This document shows, piece by piece, positions 1 through 4,789 of a stretch of DNA of 7,648 nucleotides (the stretch's first letter is position 1; the number at the start of each line of letters is the position of its first letter). The stretch covers positions 1 through 7,648 of the forward strand of contig WRBX01000026.1 in the NCBI GenBank assembly GCA_009784335.1. The letters run 5' to 3'. This DNA comes from Oscillospiraceae bacterium (GTDB taxonomy: Bacteria > Bacillota_A > Clostridia > Monoglobales > WRBX01). Below the pieces are notes generated by a model. It made no database searches and was not told where the DNA came from. It saw only the letters and a program-made list of their open reading frames with translations. Made by a program: the position numbers and the translations under genes.

Positions 1-2
1 AA

Positions 3-926
3 ATCGAGCATCATGCCGTGCTGCATGCATGCCAGGCGCTAGAAAAGCAGGGGCATGAGGTTACTTATCTCCCCGCTGATGAGCATGCTATGATTAACCC
101 CAAAGATTTGCGGGCGGCGATGAAGGAAAACACCGCGCTTGTGAGCATTATGCATGCCAATAATGAGGTCGGCACAATTGCTCCGATTAAAGCTTTGGCG
201 GCAATCGCGCATGACCATGGCGCGCTTTTCCACACCGATGCCGTGCAAACTACCGGGCATATTGCGCTGAATGTGGAGGAGCTGGGAATTGATTTGCTTT
301 CGATTTCGGCGCATAAATTTGGCGGGCCAAAGGGCGTTGGCGCTCTATATATCCGCAAAGGCACGAAGGTTTCGTCGTTTATCCAAGGAGGCGCCCAGGA
401 AAAAAATATGCGCGCAGGCACCGAGAATGTAGCAGGAATCGTCGGTATGTGTAAAGCCCTAGAACTTGCAGTAGGGGGCGCCGTCCCGGGCGCCCCGCTC
501 CATGGCAAAATTTCCCCCACGAGCGTAGGGGACAATGCCCACATCGTCCCGTCGAATCAGATTCAACTCCGCGATTATGCAATAAATAGAATCCTCACCG
601 AAATTCCAAATACCACCCTCTACGGCCACCCCACCGAGCGCCTGCCAAATAATATCAATATCGGTTTTGAATATATCGAAGGCGAAAGCCTGCTGCTGAT
701 GCTGGATGCCAAAGGAATTTGCGCATCAAGCGGCTCGGCATGCACATCAGGCGCGCTGGATCCCTCGCATGTCCTCCTCGCAATGGGCGTCCCCCATGAA
801 AAAGCCCACGGCTCACTCCGCCTCACCCTCGGCCTTGACACCACAAAAGCCGACATAGATTATGTTATTGATGAACTAAAACCAATAGTCGCGCGCCTTC
901 GCGCAATGTCGCCTTTGGGGCACTAG
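3..926 (+). CDS. iscS: Cysteine desulfurase (IscS/NifS family), 5'-truncated by the window edge
   Basis: This is a PLP-dependent enzyme that takes sulfur from L-cysteine and passes it as persulfide to Fe-S scaffolds such as the IscU encoded at 1460. The reading frame is open from base 3 and starts with IEHHAV, a conserved internal segment, so roughly the first 100 residues lie outside the window. Visible hallmarks are HANNEVGT, HTDAVQ, the PLP lysine in SAHKFGGPKG (codon 315-317), RAGTEN, and the catalytic cysteine in SSGSACTSG (codon 741-743). The C-terminus HGSLRLTLG...AMSPL is complete. The oddity is the stretch between KALELA and LRDYAI, where relatives as I recall them have about 13 residues and this protein has 32; 27 of these are encoded by 471-551, which carries two hairpin repeats. 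The catalytic motifs are intact, so activity is plausible. The family is certain; the choice of iscS over nifS is by context. Confidence 0.95.
   Translation: MEHHAVLHACQALEKQGHEVTYLPADEHAMINPKDLRAAMKENTALVSIMHANNEVGTIAPIKALAAIAHDHGALFHTDAVQTTGHIALNVEELGIDLLSISAHKFGGPKGVGALYIRKGTKVSSFIQGGAQEKNMRAGTENVAGIVGMCKALELAVGGAVPGAPLHGKISPTSVGDNAHIVPSNQIQLRDYAINRILTEIPNTTLYGHPTERLPNNINIGFEYIEGESLLLMLDAKGICASSGSACTSGALDPSHVLLAMGVPHEKAHGSLRLTLGLDTTKADIDYVIDELKPIVARLRAMSPLGH
471..497 (+). repeat. GTAGGGG hairpin repeat, copy A, inside the cysteine desulfurase gene
   Basis: A 27-nt unit begins GTAGGGG and ends CCCCG. It forms a perfect 8-bp stem (GGGGCGCC with GGCGCCCC) around a 6-nt loop. It matches the unit at 7601-7627 at 24 of 27 positions. 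Two of the three differences (unit positions 8 and 23) pair with each other, so pairing is kept; the third is in the loop. It is read in frame as exactly nine codons (VGGAVPGAP). Confidence 0.85.
525..551 (+). repeat. GTAGGGG hairpin repeat, copy B, inside the cysteine desulfurase gene
   Basis: A second 27-nt unit lies exactly 54 nt after copy A. Its first nine and last seven bases are identical to the unit at 7601-7627, while the middle differs. It folds as a 9-bp stem (GGGACAATG with CATCGTCCC) with one A-C mismatch and a 4-nt loop. It is read in frame as nine codons (VGDNAHIVP). The 27 nt between copies A and B are also nine codons and show no obvious similarity to either. Confidence 0.75.
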
Positions 927-936
927 GAGATTGATT

Positions 937-1470
937 ATGACTACATACCAAATCATAGCACAAATACTTGGGATTTTTCTTATTATCACTTGTGCTATCT
1001 CTCCGCAAATGAAGACGAAATCAGGAATACTTTTTTTCATGTTAATGGGAAATATTCTTTGGACTCTTCAATTCGTATTTGTAGGAGCTATAGTCGGAGC
1101 ATTAATTGGTTGTGTATCTATTTCGCGAACATTGATATTTTATCTTTATTCAAGAAAAAATAGAAAAGCGCCATTTTGGATTTTGCTATTACTGCTTACT
1201 GGATTTTTGGCAATACATATATTCAGATGGGAAAGCTGGCACAATATATTGCTTATTCTAGCTATGGCTTATACTTACGGACAATGGCAAGATAATAGAA
1301 CAGTTTTAAGAGGGACATTGATTTGGACTACAATTTTTAATGGTATATATTGCATTTTGTCCGGTGCATACACAGGTGCAATGAATGAATTTATACAAAC
1401 CGGTTCTGCAAGTGTAGCACTGTGGAGATATAGAAAAAGAAGAGCTAAGGGAGAATCAAATGTTATATAG
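937..1470 (+). CDS. YgjV-like inner membrane protein
   Basis: A 177-residue hydrophobic protein that resembles the YgjV family of bacterial inner membrane proteins, whose function I do not know. Membrane segments are apparent at about residues 4-22, 30-48, 50-70, 80-95, 102-116 and 126-146, followed by a basic tail (WRYRKRRAKG). The family pattern is visible in the N-terminal helix, the SISRTLIFYL segment and the C-terminal SGAYTGAMNE...VALWRYRK. I chose the ATG at 937 because AGGAGA (925-930) lies 6 nt upstream; an in-frame TTG at 931 would sit directly on that site. The Shine-Dalgarno overlaps the stop codon of the cysteine desulfurase gene, and the 3' end overlaps the iscU start by 11 nt, so the three genes are probably one transcript. 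It is clearly more AT-rich than both neighbours, which suggests insertion into an iscS-iscU pair. Confidence 0.8.
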   Translation: MTTYQIIAQILGIFLIITCAISPQMKTKSGILFFMLMGNILWTLQFVFVGAIVGALIGCVSISRTLIFYLYSRKNRKAPFWILLLLLTGFLAIHIFRWESWHNILLILAMAYTYGQWQDNRTVLRGTLIWTTIFNGIYCILSGAYTGAMNEFIQTGSASVALWRYRKRRAKGESNVI

Positions 1471-1888
1471 CGAAAAAGTTATGGACCATTTTTCAAATCC
1501 GCGCAATGTTGGCGAGATTGCAGATAGCAATGGCGTCGGCGAAGTGGGCAATGCCAAGTGCGGCGATATTATGAAAATGTACTTAAAAGTGGAAAATGAC
1601 ATCATTATTGATGTGAAATTTCAAACATTCGGCTGCGGCGCGGCGGTGGCGACATCCTCGATGGCGACCGAGCTGATTAAGGGAAAGACCATTACCGAAG
1701 CCCTAAAAGTGACCAATAAGGAAGTTATGGACGCGCTTGATGGCCTGCCGCCGGTGAAGGTGCATTGCTCGGTGCTGGCGCAAGAGGCGATTAAAGTGGC
1801 CATCAGCGATTATTATAAGCGCCAAGGCATCGATCCAACCCCAATCGTCGGCTGTGATGGAAACTGCTCGGGTTGCCATGGCCATTGA
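1460..1888 (+). CDS. iscU: Fe-S cluster assembly scaffold protein IscU/NifU N-terminal type
   Basis: A 142-residue scaffold on which Fe-S clusters are built from sulfur supplied by the upstream desulfurase. The three conserved cysteines and partners are present: C34 and D36 in NAKCGD, C59 in TFGCGAA, and H102-C103 in KVHCSVLA. The N-terminus (YSEKVMDHFSNPRNVG) is a standard IscU start. AAGGGAG (1447-1453) lies 6 nt before the ATG, inside the end of the YgjV-like gene, so translation is probably coupled. Length matches single-domain IscU proteins. The C-terminus adds a short cysteine/histidine-rich tail, GCDGNCSGCHGH (C132, C136, C139, H140, H142), which could bind metal. There is no separate Nfu domain. 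Function is well supported by sequence and by adjacency to the desulfurase. Confidence 0.96.
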   Translation: MLYSEKVMDHFSNPRNVGEIADSNGVGEVGNAKCGDIMKMYLKVENDIIIDVKFQTFGCGAAVATSSMATELIKGKTITEALKVTNKEVMDALDGLPPVKVHCSVLAQEAIKVAISDYYKRQGIDPTPIVGCDGNCSGCHGH

Positions 1889-1912
1889 TTCTTTTTAAGT
1901 ATGGAGGATAAT

Positions 1913-2644
1913 ATGTATCAATTTACAGATGAGTTTATCGAAGAGCAAAGCAATTTAGAGTTTTTGAACGCAAATATGATGGGGCCAAACGCCATGCGGA
2001 TATCGGAGGAAATGGCATCGCATTTAGATATTCGCGAAGGTATGCGAGTGCTGGATTTGGGCTGCGGTTGCGGCCTTTCAACGCTATTGCTCGTGCAAAA
2101 ATTTGGAGTAGAAGTTTTCGCCGCTGACTTGTGGATTTCGCCAACTGACAATGATGAGCGTTTCAAATCTCTTGGAATCGAAGATAAAACCGTTCCTTTG
2201 CTCATAGATGCAACCAAGGGGCTACCTTTTGCCAATGAATATTTCGATATTCTGTTTAGTGTTGATGCATATCAATATTTCGGCAGAACGCCTGAGATGT
2301 TGCCCTCATTAATTCCTTTTGTTAAGAAGGGCGGCTATATCGCAGTGGCAGTTCCGGGGTGGAAGAGTGGGATTGATAGTCCTCCGGAAGAGATATTGCC
2401 ATTTTTTGAGGCGGCAGGCGAGGAAGGCGCAGTGTCATTCCAAAATCCTGAATTTTGGAAGAATCTATGGAGTGAGTGCGACGGAATTGAGCTCCTAAGC
2501 TGCACAGAGATGGATGCTAACCGCCAAGCCTGGGATGAATGGCTGACTAGCGGCCATCCAATTGCACATGAGGATATTCCAATGATGGAGGCTGAAGGGG
2601 GCAAATACTTTACTCTCATACAGCTGATAGCTAAGGTTAAATAA
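1913..2644 (+). CDS. Class I SAM-dependent methyltransferase, substrate unknown
   Basis: A 243-residue soluble protein with a Rossmann-type methyltransferase core. Motif I (VLDLGCGCG, residues 46-54) binds S-adenosylmethionine. The acidic D72 in FAADLW should contact the ribose, D99 lies in LIDATKGLPF, and FDILFSVDAYQYF (about 111-123) corresponds to the motif IV region. I chose the ATG at 1913 because GGAGG (1903-1907) is 5 nt upstream; the longer frame from 1901 would put that site inside the coding sequence. The N-terminal segment EFLNANMMGPNAMRISEEM resembles a group of Firmicute small-molecule methyltransferases, but the sequence does not reveal the substrate. It starts 24 nt after iscU with no promoter visible, so it is likely the last gene of that operon, ending at the terminator at 2672. 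Confidence 0.85.
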   Translation: MYQFTDEFIEEQSNLEFLNANMMGPNAMRISEEMASHLDIREGMRVLDLGCGCGLSTLLLVQKFGVEVFAADLWISPTDNDERFKSLGIEDKTVPLLIDATKGLPFANEYFDILFSVDAYQYFGRTPEMLPSLIPFVKKGGYIAVAVPGWKSGIDSPPEEILPFFEAAGEEGAVSFQNPEFWKNLWSECDGIELLSCTEMDANRQAWDEWLTSGHPIAHEDIPMMEAEGGKYFTLIQLIAKVK

Positions 2645-2671
2645 AGAGACTTTAGTGCAGCATTAAGTTGC

Positions 2672-2704
2672 AAAAAAACTCGCAAAATACTTGCGAGTTT
2701 TTTT
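2672..2704. terminator. Bidirectional Rho-independent terminator
   Basis: A perfect inverted repeat of 14 bp: seven A, then CTCGCAA, loop AATAC, TTGCGAG, then seven T. Because of the A and T runs it should work on both strands. It ends the methyltransferase transcript on the plus strand and the tRNA-Pro transcript on the minus strand, and lies just beyond the tRNA 3' end. Confidence 0.93.
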
Positions 2705-2705
2705 A

Positions 2706-2781
2706 TGGTCGGAGTGACGTGACTTGAACACGCGACCCCCAGACCCCCAGTCTGGTGCGCTACCAACTGCGCCACACCCCG
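2706..2781 (-). tRNA. tRNA-Pro, anticodon GGG, with encoded CCA
   Basis: Read on the minus strand, this 76-nt gene folds as a complete cloverleaf. The acceptor stem pairs CGGGGTG with CACTCCG, with one G-T wobble. The D-arm is GCGC/GCGC around AGTTGGTA. The anticodon stem CCAGA/TCTGG encloses CTGGGGG, giving anticodon GGG (reads CCC and CCU). The T-arm is GCGTG/CACGT around TTCAAGT, with a G-T closing pair, and the 3' end ACCA is encoded. No good promoter is visible in the ~60 nt upstream. The first 14 nt are repeated at 3388-3401, next to a strong promoter. Confidence 0.96.
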
Positions 2782-2784
2782 ATT
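2768..2784 (-). repeat. 17-bp direct repeat, tRNA-proximal copy
   Basis: TGCGCCACACCCCGATT on the plus strand. On the minus strand it covers tRNA-Pro nucleotides 1-14 plus the three bases before the gene. It is identical to 3388-3404 and similarity ends at both edges. Together the copies bracket a 620-bp unit. Confidence 0.9.
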
Positions 2785-2805
2785 TTGTGTACTCTAACGG
2801 CTTTC

Positions 2806-2817
2806 GTTTTCGAAAAC
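2806..2817. other. 12-bp perfect palindrome between membrane gene and tRNA
   Basis: GTTTTCGAAAAC is a perfect palindrome located between the membrane protein stop codon and the tRNA 5' end. It has no loop and no T run, so it is not a convincing terminator. It could be a protein-binding site, but nothing else supports that. Confidence 0.4.
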
Positions 2818-2836
2818 CTGCAAAGTTTTTCAACAT

Positions 2837-3370
2837 TTAAATAGCTTGCATATAACCCATAATGGACATTATGCTTAAAAGTGACATTATCACTATTGAT
2901 AATATGGTAATAGCTTTCTTGTGTTCGAACTTTTGTGAGATATACAGTATCCCAATAAATAATCCTACATACAGAATAGATTCGGGATAACCCTTCAATT
3001 GTAGCCACAAAGGAAATTTCGTATAGATATAACTTTCATATGATGCCCACGGCGCTCCTATGGTTGAAATCAGAGCAAAGCCAATTACTATTAATCCCAA
3101 TTTCCATAGGCCATATTTTTCTTCAAAAAACGCCTTTCGCAAAGGTAATATGAATAACGCTATCAGTATTCCACGAGGAATTTGTAGCACTGTCCCAGCT
3201 AATATCATGAGGGGATCATCAATAGGACGATAAAATGACATTATATCCATTGCCCAAATTTCCTCATAACTTAAGAAATACATCATCAATGCGCCCGCGA
3301 TAAAATAAGCGATTGTGTGAGCGTAGGTAATTCTCCATATAAGCTTTGCCGTCTGCCTTTTTTTGTTCAT
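2837..3370 (-). CDS. Membrane protein of unknown function, five predicted helices
   Basis: A 177-residue hydrophobic protein that I cannot assign to a named family. Helices are apparent at about residues 16-35, 53-76, 88-107, 131-146 and 154-173. Conspicuous non-membrane segments are FYRPIDDP (46-53), LQIPRG (62-67) and ESYIYTKFPLWLQLKGYPES (112-131), which look like conserved loops. I chose the ATG at 3370 because GAGGAG lies about 10 nt upstream. A GTG at 3397 is in frame but falls inside the copied tRNA 5' end. The gene is AT-rich and lies between the two direct repeats. It is probably transcribed from the promoter at 3420-3448, with tRNA-Pro downstream on the same transcript. Confidence 0.8.
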   Translation of the reverse strand: MNKKRQTAKLIWRITYAHTIAYFIAGALMMYFLSYEEIWAMDIMSFYRPIDDPLMILAGTVLQIPRGILIALFILPLRKAFFEEKYGLWKLGLIVIGFALISTIGAPWASYESYIYTKFPLWLQLKGYPESILYVGLFIGILYISQKFEHKKAITILSIVIMSLLSIMSIMGYMQAI

Positions 3371-3387
3371 TTCAAGCACACTCCTCT

Positions 3388-3404
3388 TGCGCCACACCCC
3401 GATT
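3388..3404 (-). repeat. 17-bp direct repeat, distal copy: tRNA-Pro 5' fragment
   Basis: Identical to 2768-2784. On the minus strand it reads AAT followed by CGGGGTGTGGCGCA, the first 14 nt of tRNA-Pro, and then departs into AGAGGAG, the ribosome binding site of the membrane gene. Its tRNA-like start at 3401 is about 12 nt after the predicted transcription start at 3413, the normal geometry for a tRNA gene. It is therefore probably the original 5' end of the tRNA gene. Confidence 0.9.
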
Positions 3405-3419
3405 CGAATTGTTAATTCT

Positions 3420-3448
3420 AATATAGAACTTCAAAACAAAATTGTCAA
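3420..3448 (-). promoter_or_regulatory. Near-consensus sigma-70 promoter on the minus strand
   Basis: On the minus strand, TTGACA (3448-3443) is followed by a 17-nt spacer and TATATT (3425-3420), a 6/6 and 5/6 match. Transcription would begin near 3413, run through the tRNA 5' fragment, the membrane gene, tRNA-Pro and the terminator at 2672. It is divergent from nadE. Confidence 0.8.
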
Positions 3449-3466
3449 ATTTTTACTTCCAAAAAC

Positions 3467-3496
3467 TTGCATTCCGGATATGGCTCATTATATAAG
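3467..3496 (+). promoter_or_regulatory. Putative nadE promoter
   Basis: TTGCAT (3467-3472) is followed 16 nt later by TATATA (3489-3494), with an alternative TATAAG at 3491-3496. The -35 is weak but its context AAAAACTTGCATT recurs exactly before rpsT (7088-7100). The -10 region (3477-3496) also resembles 7110-7129 at 16 of 20 positions. Confidence 0.5.
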
Positions 3497-3518
3497 TAGT
3501 AATGAAAGGTCGAAGAAC

Positions 3519-4247
3519 ATGTTTGATGCATCGATAGAGAAAGATAAAATTACTGGTTGGATTCGTGAATATGTGAGCGGCACGCCGTTTGAGAATGTGG
3601 TAGTTGGCATAAGCGGCGGCAAGGATAGCTCTGTTGTCGCGGCTCTTTGCGTGGCGGCGCTGGGGCGCGAGCGTGTCTTCGGCGCGCTTCTGCCGCATGG
3701 CGCGCAGGCCGATATCGCCGATTCTATGCAACTTGTTAATCACTTGCGTATTTGGCATACCACGATTAATATTGAAAAATCCGTGCAGGCGGCCATAAGC
3801 GAAACCCTCAAGGCCGGCCTGGAAATCGGAGAGGTGGCCAAGGGTAATATCGTCGATTCTATGCGGATGGCGCGGCTTTATGCCGTCGGCGCGAGCCTCG
3901 GCGCGCTGGTTGCAAATTGCAGCAATCTCAGCGAGAACTATGTGGGCTACACCACAAAATTCGGCACCGGCCGCGGCGACTTTAGCCCGCTCGCCGATTA
4001 TACCAACACCGAAGTTAAGGCAATCGGCCGCGAGCTTGGCTTGCCCGAAAACTTGATTGAAAAGGCGCCTGCCGACGGCCTCAGCCCGCTCACCGACGAA
4101 GAGAGCTTTGGCTTTTCCTATGAGGTGCTGGATAAATATATCCGCAGCGGCATCTGCGAGGATGCAGCGATAAAAGCAAAAATCGACAAAATGCACGCAT
4201 CCACCCGCCACAAATTTGATATGCCCAAATGCGTCTATAATCCTTGA
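3519..4247 (+). CDS. nadE: NAD+ synthase, ammonia-dependent type
   Basis: A 242-residue cytosolic enzyme that amidates deamido-NAD to NAD with ATP. The ATP-pyrophosphatase P-loop SGGKDSS is at residues 32-38 in VVVGISGGKDSSVVAAL. Further family segments are GALLPHG, KGNIVDSMRMARLYAVG, CSNLSENYVGYTTKFG, GDFSPLADYTNTEVKAIG, DGLSPLTDEESFGFSYEVLDKYI and the C-terminal KIDKMHASTRHK. There is no glutaminase domain, so it should use free ammonia. I chose the ATG at 3519, preceded by GAAAGG; an upstream extension of the frame runs through promoter sequence and has no family similarity. Some usual motif residues are changed: the first arginine of the RxRM segment is serine, and the K/Q before TDE is leucine. 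The family call is firm. Confidence 0.94.
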   Translation: MFDASIEKDKITGWIREYVSGTPFENVVVGISGGKDSSVVAALCVAALGRERVFGALLPHGAQADIADSMQLVNHLRIWHTTINIEKSVQAAISETLKAGLEIGEVAKGNIVDSMRMARLYAVGASLGALVANCSNLSENYVGYTTKFGTGRGDFSPLADYTNTEVKAIGRELGLPENLIEKAPADGLSPLTDEESFGFSYEVLDKYIRSGICEDAAIKAKIDKMHASTRHKFDMPKCVYNP

Positions 4248-4272
4248 CATTTAGTTTGGAGTTTGATAAAAG
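4244..4272 (+). promoter_or_regulatory. Promoter overlapping the nadE stop codon
   Basis: A perfect TTGACA (4244-4249) contains the nadE stop codon TGA. TAAAAG follows after 17 nt (4267-4272, 4/6), with GATAAA at 4265-4270 as an alternative. It would drive the AT-rich gene at 4304 and, by readthrough, the helicase gene. The -10 match is modest. Confidence 0.5.
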
Positions 4273-4303
4273 AACTATATTGTGATGATTAAGGAGAATG
4301 GAA

Positions 4304-4789
4304 ATGAGTAAGAGAAAATTATTATTTTTGTTTCCAATGAAAGAGTATTTTAAAGATTTTGGAAATGTTGCTGCACAAAAATTTCTTATAAATACTATGA
4401 ATGAAAGAATCGATTCTGAATATAGAAGGAAAGGCTTTGAGATTAATTTTTTGGTTTTTCAGACATATGCAGACAAAGTCAGTGAAGTGGAATGCCTAAA
4501 AACTGTGGAAAGTGATAGAATTATATCAACTAGACCACTTGATTCACCTGCTGCAGAGCAGTATAGAAAAGTGCCTCAATATCCAAAAATTTGTGAACAA
4601 TTGGGCGAAATGGACGAGTTGGTTATTTGCGGTTTTCATAAAGATGATTGCGTTAGAAAAGTTGAGCAGTATTTTAAGAGCTTAGGTATTAACACTTCTG
4701 TTGATATTGAGTTGACAGATGCTTTGTTAGATATAAAAGTAACAAAAGATTTTACTATAAAAGATTTCAATGAAAGGTTGAAGCATTAA
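4304..4789 (+). CDS. Small protein of uncertain function, possibly a degenerate isochorismatase-like fold
   Basis: A 161-residue soluble protein that I do not firmly recognise. I chose the ATG at 4304 because AAGGAG (4291-4296) is 7 nt upstream; the ATG at 4298 is only 1 nt from it. The segment DELVICGFHKDDCVRKVEQYF (105-125) followed by LGINTSVDIELTDAL recalls the strand-Cys-helix-strand part of isochorismatase-like cysteine hydrolases, with C116 at the nucleophile position. The N-terminal LLFLFPMKEYFKDF would line up with the usual LLVIDMQNDF, but the catalytic aspartate is absent, so if related it is probably inactive or altered. The gene is clearly AT-rich compared with nadE and pcrA on either side. 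It has its own likely promoter at 4244 and its stop codon abuts the helicase start. Confidence 0.75.
   Translation: MSKRKLLFLFPMKEYFKDFGNVAAQKFLINTMNERIDSEYRRKGFEINFLVFQTYADKVSEVECLKTVESDRIISTRPLDSPAAEQYRKVPQYPKICEQLGEMDELVICGFHKDDCVRKVEQYFKSLGINTSVDIELTDALLDIKVTKDFTIKDFNERLKH

Larger units (their letters stand above)
2785..3387 (-). mobile_element. Possible one-gene cassette inserted in the 5' end of tRNA-Pro
   Basis: The segment lies between two identical 17-bp copies of the tRNA-Pro 5' end and holds only one AT-rich membrane protein gene. The distal copy sits where a tRNA start would be expected relative to the promoter at 3420-3448. This points to insertion into the tRNA gene with the 5' end restored. 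I see no integrase, transposase or terminal inverted repeats. Recombination between two former tRNA copies could give the same picture, so calling it mobile is inference. Confidence 0.45.

Noticed and set aside
65..544. 159-codon open frame on the minus strand
   Set aside because: It is antisense to the cysteine desulfurase, whose motifs clearly occupy the plus strand.
471..551. CRISPR or tandem-repeat array
   Set aside because: There are only two units, each a palindrome with a variable centre, inside a functional coding frame; this is not repeat-spacer architecture.
2335..2775. 146-codon open frame on the minus strand
   Set aside because: It begins inside tRNA-Pro, crosses the terminator and runs antisense to the methyltransferase, so it is a chance frame.
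2785..3387. Insertion sequence
   Set aside because: No transposase gene and no terminal inverted repeats are visible; the 17-bp flanking repeat is longer than usual target duplications.
3371..3397. Nine-residue N-terminal extension of the minus-strand membrane protein from a GTG at 3397
   Set aside because: The GTG lies within the tRNA 5' fragment, and the ATG at 3370 has a proper ribosome binding site.
3453..4250. 265-codon open frame on the minus strand
   Set aside because: It lies antisense to nearly all of nadE and its frame is kept open by the GC-rich codon usage of nadE. The translation has no family features and no ribosome binding site.
4276..4281. TATATT as the -10 box for the TTGACA at 4244
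   Set aside because: The spacer would be 26 nt, too long for a sigma-70 promoter.
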